A DNA stretch of 64,000 nt. It comes from Pedobacter segetis. Its GTDB lineage: Bacteria; Bacteroidota; Bacteroidia; Sphingobacteriales; Sphingobacteriaceae. The stretch lies in assembly GCF_016623585.1 (NCBI RefSeq), contig NZ_JAEHFY010000008.1, positions 107,072-171,071 on the forward strand. Reading direction: 5' to 3'. The notes beneath the pieces are model-generated. The model saw nothing but the letters and a program-made list of their open reading frames with translations. It did no database searches and was not told the DNA's origin. This document shows positions 1 through 8,380 of the stretch, one piece after another (positions within the stretch are counted from its first letter, which is position 1; every line of letters begins with the position of its first letter). Made by a program: the position numbers and the translations under genes.

Positions 1-41
1 ATTCTGCAACCTCCATATCAACCTAAGAAACCAACTAATTA

Positions 42-527
42 TCAAATTTGTTTGTAATGTTTGGTAAAATCCTTTTTTATCATTTGTAATTTAGGAGAAA
101 TATACCGCTCGCAAAAAACACCTTCTTTATGTTTTTTATAGTAGTTGAGTTGCTCTTCTGTATTTAATCTAAATTGGCAAAAAGGCAAGGATTGCGTAAT
201 AATCCGTTCGCTAAAATCGATTTGATTTTCTGTAATCAACATTTGTACTTTTTCGACTTTTTCATCAAATACATAAACTGCAGAACGGTACTTTTCTCTA
301 AAGCCATGTTTTTTTGTGGACGCATGGATACGAAGATGTATGCTGATCAACGTTTTGATAGAAATGATATTGGGATCGAAATAAACAATTACCGCTTCAG
401 AAAAAGAATGGTTTGGGGCAACAGAGTTTATCCAACCTTGATCTACTTTTTCAACACCTTTTAACGATAGAAAGTAAGCCTCGGTACACCAATGGCAGCC
501 CCCTCCAAAACCAATTTTTTCAATCAT
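42..527 (-). CDS. msrA: MsrA-like peptide-methionine (S)-S-oxide reductase, divergent
   Basis: A 161-residue protein resembling MsrA, which reduces methionine-S-sulfoxide in proteins with thioredoxin as electron donor. The active-site segment is GCHWC at residues 10-14 (family GCFWC), giving nucleophile Cys11, and a YRS motif lies at 80-82 as in the family. Other signatures are degraded: the usual GYxGG is GWINS, and HDPT is HAST (68-71). The start overlaps the end of the upstream glyoxalase-fold gene by 8 nt, so the two are probably translationally coupled. This may be a paralog with altered substrate preference; the family call is firm, the activity less so. Confidence 0.8.
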   Translation of the reverse strand: MIEKIGFGGGCHWCTEAYFLSLKGVEKVDQGWINSVAPNHSFSEAVIVYFDPNIISIKTLISIHLRIHASTKKHGFREKYRSAVYVFDEKVEKVQMLITENQIDFSERIITQSLPFCQFRLNTEEQLNYYKKHKEGVFCERYISPKLQMIKKDFTKHYKQI

Positions 528-1017
528 TATTTAAACAATCCAATAAATCTTGTAAATCTAAGCGGTTGGTAAACATCTCCAATAAGCCGTCTTCCGTTTT
601 AGGCCAAAGCTCTTTTGGTCTGTCCCAATATAATTCTACTCCGTTTTCATCAGGATCGTTAAGATAAATAGCTTCTGAAACACCATGGTCGCTTGCGCCT
701 GTTAGCGGGTAATTTGCTTCTACTAAACGATTGAAGACAAAAGCTAAATCTTTTCTTGTGGGATAAACTATTGCGGTGTGATATAAGCCTACACCTTGTT
801 GGGGTGCAGGAGGAAAACCCTTACTTTGCCAAGTATTTAAGCCAATATGGTGATGATAGCCTCCTGCAGAAATAAATGCGGCTTGGTTGCCATACATCAT
901 GGTTAGTTCAAAACCCAATAAATCACGGTAAAAAGCTAAAGAGCGATCAAGGTCTGCAACTTTTAAATGGATATGCCCAATTCTGGTTTGATCGGGGATG
1001 GTGTATTTTTCTGGCAT
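520..1017 (-). CDS. VOC (glyoxalase/extradiol dioxygenase fold) protein, CatE-like
   Basis: A 165-residue vicinal-oxygen-chelate protein most like the catechol-2,3-dioxygenase (CatE) subgroup. Putative metal ligands are His15 (GHIHL), His80 (LYHTA) and Glu128 (GVELYWDRP), the usual spacing for two paired beta-alpha-beta-beta-beta modules. It is short for an extradiol dioxygenase, which normally has four modules (about 280-300 residues), so glyoxalase-like or unknown chemistry is equally possible. It is first in a two-gene unit with the overlapping msrA-like gene, suggesting an oxidative or electrophile stress context (inference). Confidence 0.75.
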   Translation of the reverse strand: MPEKYTIPDQTRIGHIHLKVADLDRSLAFYRDLLGFELTMMYGNQAAFISAGGYHHHIGLNTWQSKGFPPAPQQGVGLYHTAIVYPTRKDLAFVFNRLVEANYPLTGASDHGVSEAIYLNDPDENGVELYWDRPKELWPKTEDGLLEMFTNRLDLQDLLDCLNND

Positions 1018-1528
1018 TTTTATTACGCTTTTATTAATATGTGCTATTATTAGTAGAAGTGTTTAAGACCGTTTGTAAGATCAATCATCGATTGAATTTT
1101 AAACAACTATAAATTTATTTAATTTGTTTAGGTTGTTGGTCTTTGAAATAAAAAAATTAGCATCATTTAGGTAAAATTTGATCTAATGTAACAAAACCCC
1201 CAATGAGATGATGTTTTACAAAGTTAAAGTTATTTCAATTTTCTTCGCAATAGATAATGCTTTACAGAAATTTAGGTTACACTCCCTTATAGCGATCAAT
1301 AAACATAAAATAATATTGGCCGTTATGTTACTTTAAACAGTTTTGTATATGAAAAGTAGGCGGTTTCGAAGCACAAAACTTTCGGTTAAACACAAAGTTT
1401 GATACGAGCTATAACCCTTGATTTTATTACTATTTCGTCTATTTTTTATATACATTGTTAGCGGTTCCTTGTTATTTCTTTCGTTCGTATCATTTCAGTT
1501 TGTCTATTATTTCGGTTTATTATGGATA
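1018..1528. other. Intergenic region, 511 bp, no gene seen
   Basis: This AT-rich spacer between the glyoxalase-fold gene and the HTH gene has no convincing ORF on either strand. It contains a promoter-like pair for the minus strand (1219-1250), a segment from about 1319 to 1465 that looks like a decayed repeat, and the left copy of an inverted repeat (1455-1464) that recurs downstream of the HTH/DUF2975 pair. Confidence 0.6.
1219..1250 (-). promoter_or_regulatory. Putative Bacteroidota-type promoter for the VOC-msrA unit
   Basis: Read on the minus strand, a TAACTTTG box (1219-1226) matches the -7 consensus TAnnTTTG and lies 21 nt downstream of a TTG (1248-1250), a spacing close to the known -33/-7 arrangement. 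It is about 200 nt upstream of the gene, so the assignment is tentative. Confidence 0.3.
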
Positions 1529-1750
1529 TTATTTGTCAGCATTATTGTCCTTTGCATATTCTAAAATGTCGGCAGGTTGACAGTTCAGAACTTCGCAAAT
1601 GGCTTCCAACGTACTAAAACGAATTGCTTTTGCTTTTCCTGTTTTCAAAATTGAAAGATTGGAAAGTGTTAATCCTACTTTTTCTGAAAGTTCGTTTAAT
1701 GACATTTTTCGCTTTGCCATCATCACGTCTAAGTTTACGATAATAGGCAT
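1529..1750 (-). CDS. Small HTH (Cro/CI-type) transcriptional regulator
   Basis: A 73-residue XRE-family DNA-binding protein made almost entirely of one helix-turn-helix domain (about residues 6-63), with the NELSEKVGLTLSNLSILKTG recognition region typical of the YozG/YgzD-type small regulators. It starts 3 nt after the stop of the upstream membrane gene. Paired HTH and DUF2975 genes are a recurrent arrangement; the HTH protein probably regulates its own operon. Targets cannot be predicted from sequence. Confidence 0.85.
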   Translation of the reverse strand: MPIIVNLDVMMAKRKMSLNELSEKVGLTLSNLSILKTGKAKAIRFSTLEAICEVLNCQPADILEYAKDNNADK

Positions 1751-1753
1751 AGC

Positions 1754-2233
1754 TTAAATGGTTAAGTCGTTTTCAGATTTCATATCTACTACATTTTGCA
1801 GGAGCTTTTCAAATATTGCGGCAGCTGTTGCCACTACAACAGAGGCAAAAGTAGTTACAATACATATCGCAAGAAAACCCGCTGGGTCGTCCTCTTTATT
1901 ATGAGTAAACCTTATGATTAGTCCTGCTACCATAATAAAAACGCTTAGCACAATAGCACAAATCTTGATGCTCTTTAACGTTTCGACAGCATTTGGTGAG
2001 AATATTTTATTTTTTCCGATGTAGCCAAGTAATTTGAACGCCTTATACAATGCGACAAAAAAAGCGATTGATGTTGCATAACCATATAAGATGAATGGGT
2101 CGGTATAGATACTAATCAAATTTAAGTTTGTGGCTCGTCCTTCTTTTGACGGCATAATAATTAAAAACAACAAGGCAACTATGCCGATAAGCACAAGAAC
2201 TGCTTTGAGAAATATTATTGAAAATCGTTTCAT
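1754..2233 (-). CDS. DUF2975 family membrane protein
   Basis: A 159-residue integral membrane protein with about four hydrophobic helices (roughly 10-28, 47-65, 90-112 and 120-142) and the overall pattern of DUF2975 proteins. It is immediately upstream of the small XRE regulator and almost certainly cotranscribed. The family function is unknown; membrane sensing linked to the regulator is a guess from context only. Confidence 0.75.
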   Translation of the reverse strand: MKRFSIIFLKAVLVLIGIVALLFLIIMPSKEGRATNLNLISIYTDPFILYGYATSIAFFVALYKAFKLLGYIGKNKIFSPNAVETLKSIKICAIVLSVFIMVAGLIIRFTHNKEDDPAGFLAICIVTTFASVVVATAAAIFEKLLQNVVDMKSENDLTI

Positions 2234-2417
2234 TTTTTTTGATTTAAAATATTATGCTAAAGTAATAAATATTTGTTGTAAAACAATAAATGCGATTTAT
2301 TTTTAGGAATTTTTTTATTTTAATTTAATCTGGAAATTTGGAGGTTGAATTGCCTGTATGGTGTGTCGTTCACAATGACCGCTAACATTAAAATAATGGC
2401 ATTTATGAAAACAAAAA

Positions 2418-2441
2418 AAGGAATCTGATTAAAGATTCCTT
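2418..2441 (-). terminator. Rho-independent terminator of the PepSY-like gene
   Basis: On the minus strand a 9-bp stem (AAGGAATCT / AGATTCCTT, 6-nt loop) is followed by a run of T (A-run at 2413-2418 on the plus strand), about 28 nt after the stop codon. Confidence 0.75.
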
Positions 2442-2468
2442 CCTTCAAGATCAATACCAAGACTGATA

Positions 2469-2888
2469 TTAATCGCCCGCTGCTTCTTTGATAAACTTAC
2501 CGGCTTCTGTAAACAGCATATCTTTACCGTTCACTTCTGCTTCATACTGCACCTCGCCATTGGCCTTGGTAATTTTTGCAGCCTCTTTGATTTTTGCGCC
2601 TTTGTGCATTTTCATCACATTGTCTGTTACCACCTTTGGCAATTCAGAAACTTTGATCTCCATTTCCTTTTCTAGAGAAGTTCCATTAGAGGAATAGATT
2701 ACGCTCATTTCATGCCCCATCTGTTCAAAGCCGGCTTCGTAATTTGCGCCCTCTTTTTCCCATTTTACTTTGGTGCCGGGGTACTCTTTGTTAAAACTGC
2801 TTTTTACGGCATCGGGTACTTTTACTTGTGCGCAAGCGGTAGCACTAAGTGCTACGGAAGCTGCGATCGTTAAAATCAAATTTTTCAT
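2469..2888 (-). CDS. Secreted PepSY-like domain protein
   Basis: A 139-residue exported protein with a Sec signal peptide (about residues 1-20, ending near ATACAQ). The mature part shows two repeats of the type found in Bacteroidota 'PepSY-like' (formerly beta-lactamase-inhibitor-like) proteins: a 'VPDAVKSSFNKEYPGTKVKW' segment and a later segment beginning around 'LPKVVTDNVMKMH'. These are periplasmic proteins of unknown role. It is a single-gene unit with its own terminator. Confidence 0.7.
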   Translation of the reverse strand: MKNLILTIAASVALSATACAQVKVPDAVKSSFNKEYPGTKVKWEKEGANYEAGFEQMGHEMSVIYSSNGTSLEKEMEIKVSELPKVVTDNVMKMHKGAKIKEAAKITKANGEVQYEAEVNGKDMLFTEAGKFIKEAAGD

Positions 2889-3059
2889 AACTATTTTTTT
2901 TGTTTACGATAAATGTAATCGTGAAATCTGAAAACATCTTGAAGAACCAGTAGCGTTTTGCTAAAGAGCTATTCGGTTCTTAAGTATTATGGATTTGATA
3001 TGCTTTAATAAAGTTTCTGTTATTAGATTTGGCTAAGTTGCCATAAACTAAAAGAATAT

Positions 3060-4700
3060 TTAAGAAAGGTACTTTCCAACTATCGGCATCCTACGGCCCA
3101 TGCCAAATGCTTTTGGCGAAACCCTTAAAATAGGAGGGGTTTGGTATCTCTTAAACTCTGCTTTGTTTACCATTTTAAGTATCCTGTTTACCAAAGCCTC
3201 ATCATAACCATCTTTAATAATGGCCTTTGAGCTTTTTTTCATCTCTATGTATTCAAATAAAATTTTATCCAAAATATCATAATCTGGCAAAGAATCAGAA
3301 TCTTTTTGATCTGGCCTTAATTCCGCAGAAGGTTGCTTAATAATGGTATTAATAGGTATAATTTCTTTTTCCCTATTGATATATTCACATAACTGATAAA
3401 CTTGCGTTTTATAACAATCTCCAATTACAGAAATTGCCCCGCACATATCCCCATATAAAGTACCGTAGCCCACGGCAGATTCACTCTTATTAGAAGTGTT
3501 TAGTAATATATAGCCAAATTTGTTAGACATCGCCATTAATAGTAAGCCCCGTGATCTAGCTTGAATGTTTTCTTCGGCAATGTTTTGCTCTAAACCCTTA
3601 AACTCTTCTTTTAAAGTATCTTCAAAAGTTTCGGCAATGTTTTTTATAGGGATAACCGTACTTCTACATCCTAAGTTCTTAACCAGGTCTTCGGCATCTT
3701 TTATAGAATGATCAGAAGAATATTTAGAAGGCATTAGAACAGCCATCACGTTATCTGCACCCAAAGCTTCACAGGCTAAAGCACAAACCAAGGCCGAATC
3801 TATCCCGCCAGAAAGGCCCAAAGTTGCTTTAGAAAAGCCAGATTTTCTGAAATAATCTTTAATCCCAAGAATTAAGGCATGGTAAACCTGCTCGGTATCC
3901 GAGGCTCTTTTATCTTCTTTGTTTAAAATAATAGCACTTTGTATCTGTTCTACATCAAAAACCTTAATATCTTCCTCAAAATATTTTAGTTCCGAAACCA
4001 AATCCCCAGCTTTATCAAAAACTAAAGAGCCTCCATCAAAAATGAGTTCTGTTTGTGCACCAACATGGTTTACGTAAAATAACGGCAAATTATATTTTCT
4101 GCAGTTTTGCGAAAGTATAAAGATTCTTTCTTCATCATGGTTATACGCAAACGGAGAAGCGGCGATATTGATCATAAGATTTGGTTCTTCTTTGATCAAC
4201 TCATCCATGGGGCAGGTTTTATAAAGCGGGTTATCTCCTAAATTCCAAAGGTCTTCGCAAATGGATAAGGCAATTTTATGCCCTTTATATTCTATACATT
4301 TAAACTCGTGGGCAGGTTCAAAATATCGATATTCATCAAAAACATCATAAGTAGGCAATAATGCCTTTTTTACTATTTGTTTGATTTCACCGTCGGCAAT
4401 AAAAAGTGCGGCGTTATAAAGGTCTTTTCCTTCAATTACTGGGTTAACAATGGGTAAACCAATAATGCAAGCCATATTTGTGGTGGCTTTTGCAATTTCA
4501 TCGGCAGAAGCCATGCACAATTCTATAAATTCTGGATATTCTAAAAAATCTCTAGGAGGGTAACCGCAGATGCAAAGCTCGGCAAATACAACCAAATCAA
4601 CACCGTTTGCTTTTTGCTGGTTTATGGTATCGATAATTTTTTTAACGTTTGCCTCAAAGTTACCAATATGGTAATTCAATTGTGCTAAAGCTATTTTCAT
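3060..4700 (-). CDS. nadE: Glutamine-dependent NAD+ synthetase
   Basis: A 546-residue two-domain enzyme converting deamido-NAD to NAD+ with ammonia from glutamine. The N-terminal nitrilase-type glutaminase domain has the triad Glu41 (FAELCICGYPP), Lys112 and Cys148 (LSICEDLW). The C-terminal synthetase domain carries the SGGIDS ATP-pyrophosphatase loop near residue 297. ATG at 4700 is preferred; an in-frame TTG lies one codon upstream. It follows an outer-membrane barrel gene by 17 nt and is probably cotranscribed with it. Confidence 0.97.
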   Translation of the reverse strand: MKIALAQLNYHIGNFEANVKKIIDTINQQKANGVDLVVFAELCICGYPPRDFLEYPEFIELCMASADEIAKATTNMACIIGLPIVNPVIEGKDLYNAALFIADGEIKQIVKKALLPTYDVFDEYRYFEPAHEFKCIEYKGHKIALSICEDLWNLGDNPLYKTCPMDELIKEEPNLMINIAASPFAYNHDEERIFILSQNCRKYNLPLFYVNHVGAQTELIFDGGSLVFDKAGDLVSELKYFEEDIKVFDVEQIQSAIILNKEDKRASDTEQVYHALILGIKDYFRKSGFSKATLGLSGGIDSALVCALACEALGADNVMAVLMPSKYSSDHSIKDAEDLVKNLGCRSTVIPIKNIAETFEDTLKEEFKGLEQNIAEENIQARSRGLLLMAMSNKFGYILLNTSNKSESAVGYGTLYGDMCGAISVIGDCYKTQVYQLCEYINREKEIIPINTIIKQPSAELRPDQKDSDSLPDYDILDKILFEYIEMKKSSKAIIKDGYDEALVNRILKMVNKAEFKRYQTPPILRVSPKAFGMGRRMPIVGKYLS

Positions 4701-4717
4701 CAAGTATTAAAGGTAGG

Positions 4718-5356
4718 TTAAAAATAAACCGCAAGGGTTAGACCAATATAAGAGCTTTTTAAAGTACCAGATCCAGATTTAATATCGGTAAAGCCGTTAT
4801 CAAAAGTAAGGCCCCCGGCCAATTTTGTTTTTTCGCCAGCGGCAAACTCGGCACCTGCGCCTATAATAAGAGAAGCCCTATAAAAAGAAATATTTTTATA
4901 GATATCCACATCTGTTTGTACAGGTTCGCTGCTTAGGCCTTTAATATCTTGTTTAGCCCTAACATTAAATGCGTTACCTAGCCCAAACTGGCCAAAAAAC
5001 TTTAGTCCGTTGGTTTCAGACGTACATAGTTTAACCGTCGCAGGAATTTCTATATATTGCAGTTTGTAGATTTTTTGCTCATTTGTTGCCGTTTCTTTTG
5101 TTTGGCCATTAATGGTTGTTAATTTTAACGCTGTACTAAAAGCATAATTTTGGGCAAAATAAAAATCGCCCAATAAACCATAAGTGAAACCAGCTCTTAG
5201 GCCGTCGCCATCAACCCCTTGTATGTCTGATTTGATGTAGCCAAAAGTTGGATGAGCGGTTAAACCCAGTTTAAAACCCTTAAAAGTATCTTGCTGTTGT
5301 GCAAAAATCAATGTTGTACCTAAGCAAAGTACAATAGCTAAAAATATCTTTTTCAT
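4718..5356 (-). CDS. Outer-membrane beta-barrel protein (PorT-like fold)
   Basis: A 212-residue protein with a Sec signal peptide (residues 1-19, cleaved near IFAQQ) and alternating amphipathic strands ending in an aromatic residue (LAVYF), the usual outer-membrane insertion signal. The layout matches the Bacteroidota outer-membrane beta-barrel family that includes PorT-like proteins. It lies just upstream of nadE and diverges from gldB with only about 30 nt between the start codons. A role with the gliding/T9SS genes is suggested by location only. Confidence 0.75.
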   Translation of the reverse strand: MKKIFLAIVLCLGTTLIFAQQQDTFKGFKLGLTAHPTFGYIKSDIQGVDGDGLRAGFTYGLLGDFYFAQNYAFSTALKLTTINGQTKETATNEQKIYKLQYIEIPATVKLCTSETNGLKFFGQFGLGNAFNVRAKQDIKGLSSEPVQTDVDIYKNISFYRASLIIGAGAEFAAGEKTKLAGGLTFDNGFTDIKSGSGTLKSSYIGLTLAVYF

Positions 5357-5378
5357 AAAATGAGATTAATAAATTGCG

Positions 5379-5386
5379 TTAATTTG
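5379..5386 (+). promoter_or_regulatory. Possible -7 promoter box of gldB
   Basis: TTAATTTG matches TAnnTTTG at seven of eight positions and ends just before the gldB ATGs at 5389 and 5392, so transcription would begin at or within the start codon. No clear -33 element is visible. Confidence 0.3.
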
Positions 5387-5388
5387 TG

Positions 5389-6429
5389 ATGATGAAAACT
5401 ATTAATTGCGCCAAAATTACTCTTTTTTTTATAATATCATTTTTGATGATGGCTTGTCAGCGGCAAAATAGAATTGATACCAGTAATATCAACATAAACC
5501 TTACCATAGAAAGATTTGATCAAGACCTATCTGATATAAAAACTTCTGAGTTGTACCAAAAATTGCCCCAACTCAAAAAGAAATACGGTAATTTTTATAA
5601 TGATTACTTTCAGAAAATCCTAAATGTTGGCCCAACTGATAATGGGCAATATATTGCAACGGTACAACAGATTTTAGAAGGGAAACCATTTAGAGATTTG
5701 CAAGAAGAAACCAACCAGGTTTATCCGGATATGGATAAGCAAAGGCCAGAGCTTACAGAGGCCTTCAAAAGGATAAAATATTATTATCCAGAGTGGAAAG
5801 TACCCAAATTAATTACCTATATATCTGGTTTTCAAGTGCAAACGCCAATTGGCACAGGGTATGTAGGCATTGGTTTAGATATGTTTTTAGGCAAAGATTC
5901 TAAATTTTATCCCGCATTGGTAGAAACCGTACCAAGATACATCAGTAGAAGATTTACGCCAGAAAATATTACACCCAGAGTAGTTGAGGTAATAACAAGG
6001 GAAGATCTGTTCCCAGAGTTGGATAAGGATAAGAGTTTACTCGCCAAAATGGTTTACAATGGCAAATTGCTTTATTTTATGAAGCAGATACAACCAGAGA
6101 TAGCAGATAGTACTTTAATTGGTTACTCTAAAAAGCAAATGGAATGGGCTAATGATTTTGAATCTGATACCTGGGCTTATTTTTTGGATCAAGATTTATT
6201 GTACGAGACAGATTATTTTAAGATCCAGAAATATATCTCTGAAGCTCCGTTTACCCCTGGTTTAGGAGATAAAAATGATTCTGCCCCAAAATTGGGTTTA
6301 TATATTGGATGGCAAATAGTCAGAAAATATATGGAAGAAAACCCAAAAGTTACCTTGAAGCAATTGATGTTAGAAAAAGATGCCCAAAAAGTACTAAGAT
6401 TGGCAAAATACCGTCCTTCTAATAAATGA
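5389..6429 (+). CDS. gldB: Gliding motility lipoprotein GldB
   Basis: A 346-residue lipoprotein with signal peptide and lipobox at Cys23 (FLMMAC). It matches the GldB family, a Bacteroidota-specific lipoprotein needed for gliding and linked to type IX secretion. Features include the N-terminal IERFDQDL motif and the central YYPEWKVPKLITYISGFQ segment. The start could be ATG 5389 or ATG 5392; an in-frame GTG at 5386 is less likely. It is followed after 7 nt by a patatin gene in the same direction. Confidence 0.9.
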   Translation: MMKTINCAKITLFFIISFLMMACQRQNRIDTSNININLTIERFDQDLSDIKTSELYQKLPQLKKKYGNFYNDYFQKILNVGPTDNGQYIATVQQILEGKPFRDLQEETNQVYPDMDKQRPELTEAFKRIKYYYPEWKVPKLITYISGFQVQTPIGTGYVGIGLDMFLGKDSKFYPALVETVPRYISRRFTPENITPRVVEVITREDLFPELDKDKSLLAKMVYNGKLLYFMKQIQPEIADSTLIGYSKKQMEWANDFESDTWAYFLDQDLLYETDYFKIQKYISEAPFTPGLGDKNDSAPKLGLYIGWQIVRKYMEENPKVTLKQLMLEKDAQKVLRLAKYRPSNK

Positions 6430-6436
6430 TCACAAA

Positions 6437-7222
6437 ATGAAAATAGGAATAGTTTTAAGTGGAGGAGGAATTAGAGGAATAGCACATCTGGGTGTTTTAA
6501 AAGCTGTGAAGGATAAAAAAATCCCTATTTCTATGATTACCGGTACAAGTGCCGGTGCAATTGCGGGAGCTTTGTTTGCCAATGATATTGATCCGTACCA
6601 GGCTTTGCAAATATTTCAAGAAACAAAACTTCTGAGATTTCTTAGGCCGGCATTTCGCTCTCCGGCTTTGTTAAGCTTAGAATCTACCATCCCATTGTTT
6701 AAAAAATATTTACCCCATGATTCTTTTGAAAACCTAAAAATCCCTTTAATAATTACTGCAACAAATTTTAACAAAGGAAAGCTGGTTTATTTTAAAGACG
6801 GAGACCTAATAAGAAAAGTATTGGCCTCTAGTTGTATCCCGGGGGTTTTTAACCCTATCATGATCGAGGGGGAGTATTATGTTGATGGCGGCGTATTAAA
6901 CAATTTCCCAATTGAGCCCCTTTTAAAAAATTGTGATTTTGTGATTGGCTCTAGTTGCAATCATTTGCCAGAACTTGATAAGTTTAGGAACATTAAACAT
7001 GTTTTTGAAAGAGCCGCAGTACTTTCTATCAATTCTGATATGGAAGAAAAATTAAAAGGGGTTGATTTTTTAATAGAGCCAAATGCACTTGGCGAAACAA
7101 GCTTATTTGATACTAAGCGAGCAGAAGAGATTTTTTGGCTTGCCCATGAAGAAACACTTAAGCGGATAGACGAACTAAAAAACCAGATCGAGATAAAAGA
7201 AAAAGGCGTTATCCCTAATTAA
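6437..7222 (+). CDS. Patatin-like phospholipase
   Basis: A 261-residue patatin-family lipid acyl hydrolase. It has the glycine-rich oxyanion segment SGGGIRGIAH (residues 8-17), nucleophile Ser38 in GTSAG, and the dyad aspartate Asp150 in DGG, all intact. No signal peptide is seen, so it is probably cytoplasmic or peripheral to the inner membrane. It lies 7 nt after gldB and is probably cotranscribed; a role in lipid turnover is general family knowledge. A weak hairpin (GGCGTTA / TAACGCC, 7205-7226) spans its stop codon. Confidence 0.9.
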   Translation: MKIGIVLSGGGIRGIAHLGVLKAVKDKKIPISMITGTSAGAIAGALFANDIDPYQALQIFQETKLLRFLRPAFRSPALLSLESTIPLFKKYLPHDSFENLKIPLIITATNFNKGKLVYFKDGDLIRKVLASSCIPGVFNPIMIEGEYYVDGGVLNNFPIEPLLKNCDFVIGSSCNHLPELDKFRNIKHVFERAAVLSINSDMEEKLKGVDFLIEPNALGETSLFDTKRAEEIFWLAHEETLKRIDELKNQIEIKEKGVIPN

Positions 7223-7251
7223 CGCCTTCAAAATATTTACCAGTTTGTTAA

Positions 7252-7437
7252 TTAATCTTTTAAAACCCTCATTACCCCGCTAATCGCAATTGCTGCACCA
7301 ATAATGGTAATAGCCCAGCCGATCATATCAACCAACATAGAGTGATAAACAAACTGCTTTACATAAATGCCAAACAATCCAATAAATACTCCAAGGATAA
7401 TGATCTTATAATGCGAAGGGTTGTTTGCGTTTACCAT
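7252..7437 (-). CDS. Small two-helix membrane protein
   Basis: A 61-residue protein with two hydrophobic helices (about 10-27 and 36-56) separated by a short loop, resembling small Bacteroidota inner-membrane proteins of unknown function. ATG start; it stands alone on the minus strand, converging with the patatin gene. Confidence 0.65.
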   Translation of the reverse strand: MVNANNPSHYKIIILGVFIGLFGIYVKQFVYHSMLVDMIGWAITIIGAAIAISGVMRVLKD

Positions 7438-7565
7438 CTTATTTTAAATTGATTTGTTCTGCAAAAATAAAACTATTGTTGAAATAAGCCCCATAATTTC
7501 TAAAATCTTTGAGATAAAAAAACAAAACTGTATCAATATTGCTAAAGCCCACGTAATTATGTTTG

Positions 7566-8033
7566 ATGTTAAAATTAAGAATACCCTTTCTGTTCTGTAT
7601 TAGTCTGGTTTTAGCCTCTGCTTGCAAACAATCAGAAAAATTAAACAATTGCGCTAATGTAAGATGTGCCACACCCCTTATAGATTTAAGATTGAAGTTT
7701 GAGGATAAGCAGACCGGCACCGACCTGTTGTTTGGTTCAAATAGCAAATACCGTTTAAAGGATATTGAGATTTATAGCACAAGGTTAAAAAAAGATATTG
7801 ATTTTAAAGTGGATAGTTCGGGCATTAAGCAAACATCTATTGCTTTAAGCATTACAGCTTCTGATGAGCTTAATATTTCTTTGGGTAAACTTAAAACAGC
7901 TGTTTTAAAACTGGAAACCAAATTTACCAAAACCGATTGTTGCGGAACTTTAGAACTAACAGGATTAGAAGTAAACAATTCTGTTAATTCTTTTACTAAT
8001 AACGGCCCTACACTTATTACCTTAAAAATATAG
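7566..8033 (+). CDS. Hypothetical lipoprotein
   Basis: A 155-residue predicted lipoprotein: hydrophobic signal and lipobox ending at Cys20 (LVLASAC). The mature part is beta-rich with paired cysteines (CANVRC and CC); no family is recognised. ATG 7566 is preferred over the TTG one codon upstream. A terminator lies 29 nt after the stop, so it is monocistronic. Confidence 0.7.
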   Translation: MLKLRIPFLFCISLVLASACKQSEKLNNCANVRCATPLIDLRLKFEDKQTGTDLLFGSNSKYRLKDIEIYSTRLKKDIDFKVDSSGIKQTSIALSITASDELNISLGKLKTAVLKLETKFTKTDCCGTLELTGLEVNNSVNSFTNNGPTLITLKI

Positions 8034-8062
8034 CTGCCTATATTAATTGATTGACCCTAAAG

Positions 8063-8095
8063 CATCCATCTGCAAAAGCAATGGATGTTTTTTTT
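8063..8095 (+). terminator. Rho-independent terminator of the lipoprotein gene
   Basis: A 7-bp stem CATCCAT / ATGGATG with an 11-nt loop is followed directly by eight T residues (8088-8095). Confidence 0.75.
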
Positions 8096-8135
8096 GGCAT
8101 TGTTTTTTCTTTTTTTAATAAAGGAGAAAAAAGAT

Positions 8136-8315
8136 ATGGCTAAATATTCTAAAAAGGCTCAAGAAAAGATAGGAAAGGTAATGGGCGAATTTAAAGACGG
8201 CAAATTAAAAAGCAGCTCTGGCGATAAAGTTACAGATAGAAAACAAGCAATTGCAATCGGGATTTCTGAAGCTAAAGAGGAAGGATTAAAAGTTCCTAAA
8301 CAGAAGAAAAATTAG
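8136..8315 (+). CDS. Small lysine-rich protein (DUF6496-like)
   Basis: A 59-residue basic protein with the motifs AKYSKKAQEKIGKVMGEFK and RKQAIAIGISEAK, seen in a widespread small family (DUF6496-like) of unknown function. ATG 8136 is chosen because AAGGAG at 8121-8126 is a good Shine-Dalgarno sequence, unusual in Bacteroidota; an upstream in-frame start would add an implausible hydrophobic stretch read through the preceding terminator. Confidence 0.75.
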   Translation: MAKYSKKAQEKIGKVMGEFKDGKLKSSSGDKVTDRKQAIAIGISEAKEEGLKVPKQKKN

Positions 8316-8331
8316 GTTATTAAAAACAAAA

Positions 8332-8354
8332 CCTCCACTTTTTAAAAGTGGAGG
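8332..8354 (-). terminator. Terminator of the atp operon (possibly bidirectional)
   Basis: An 11-bp stem CCTCCACTTTT / AAAAGTGGAGG with a 1-nt minimal loop lies 26 nt after the atpG stop. On the minus strand it is followed by TTTTGTTTTTAA, a good U-tract; on the plus strand it sits after the small lysine-rich gene but lacks a T-run. Confidence 0.75.
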
Positions 8355-8380
8355 CTTATCCCTTTGTTTAAATGTTTTTG

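Larger units (their letters stand above)
1455..2388. repeat. Short inverted repeat bracketing the HTH/DUF2975 module
   Basis: TTGTTAGCGG at 1455-1464 and CCGCTAACAT at 2379-2388 are inverted copies (9 of 10 matching) that flank the two-gene HTH-DUF2975 module almost symmetrically. This could mark a mobilised cassette, but it lacks a transposase or integrase and is short enough that chance cannot be excluded. Confidence 0.35.

Noticed and set aside
1319..1465. Integron attC site
   Set aside because: GTTAGCGG resembles an attC end, but the core-site consensus GTTRRRY is not met and no integrase is present.
7439..7747. Minus-strand open frame of 102 codons overlapping the lipoprotein gene
   Set aside because: It runs antisense to a lipoprotein with a clear signal peptide and has no recognisable domain; the part outside the overlap is short.
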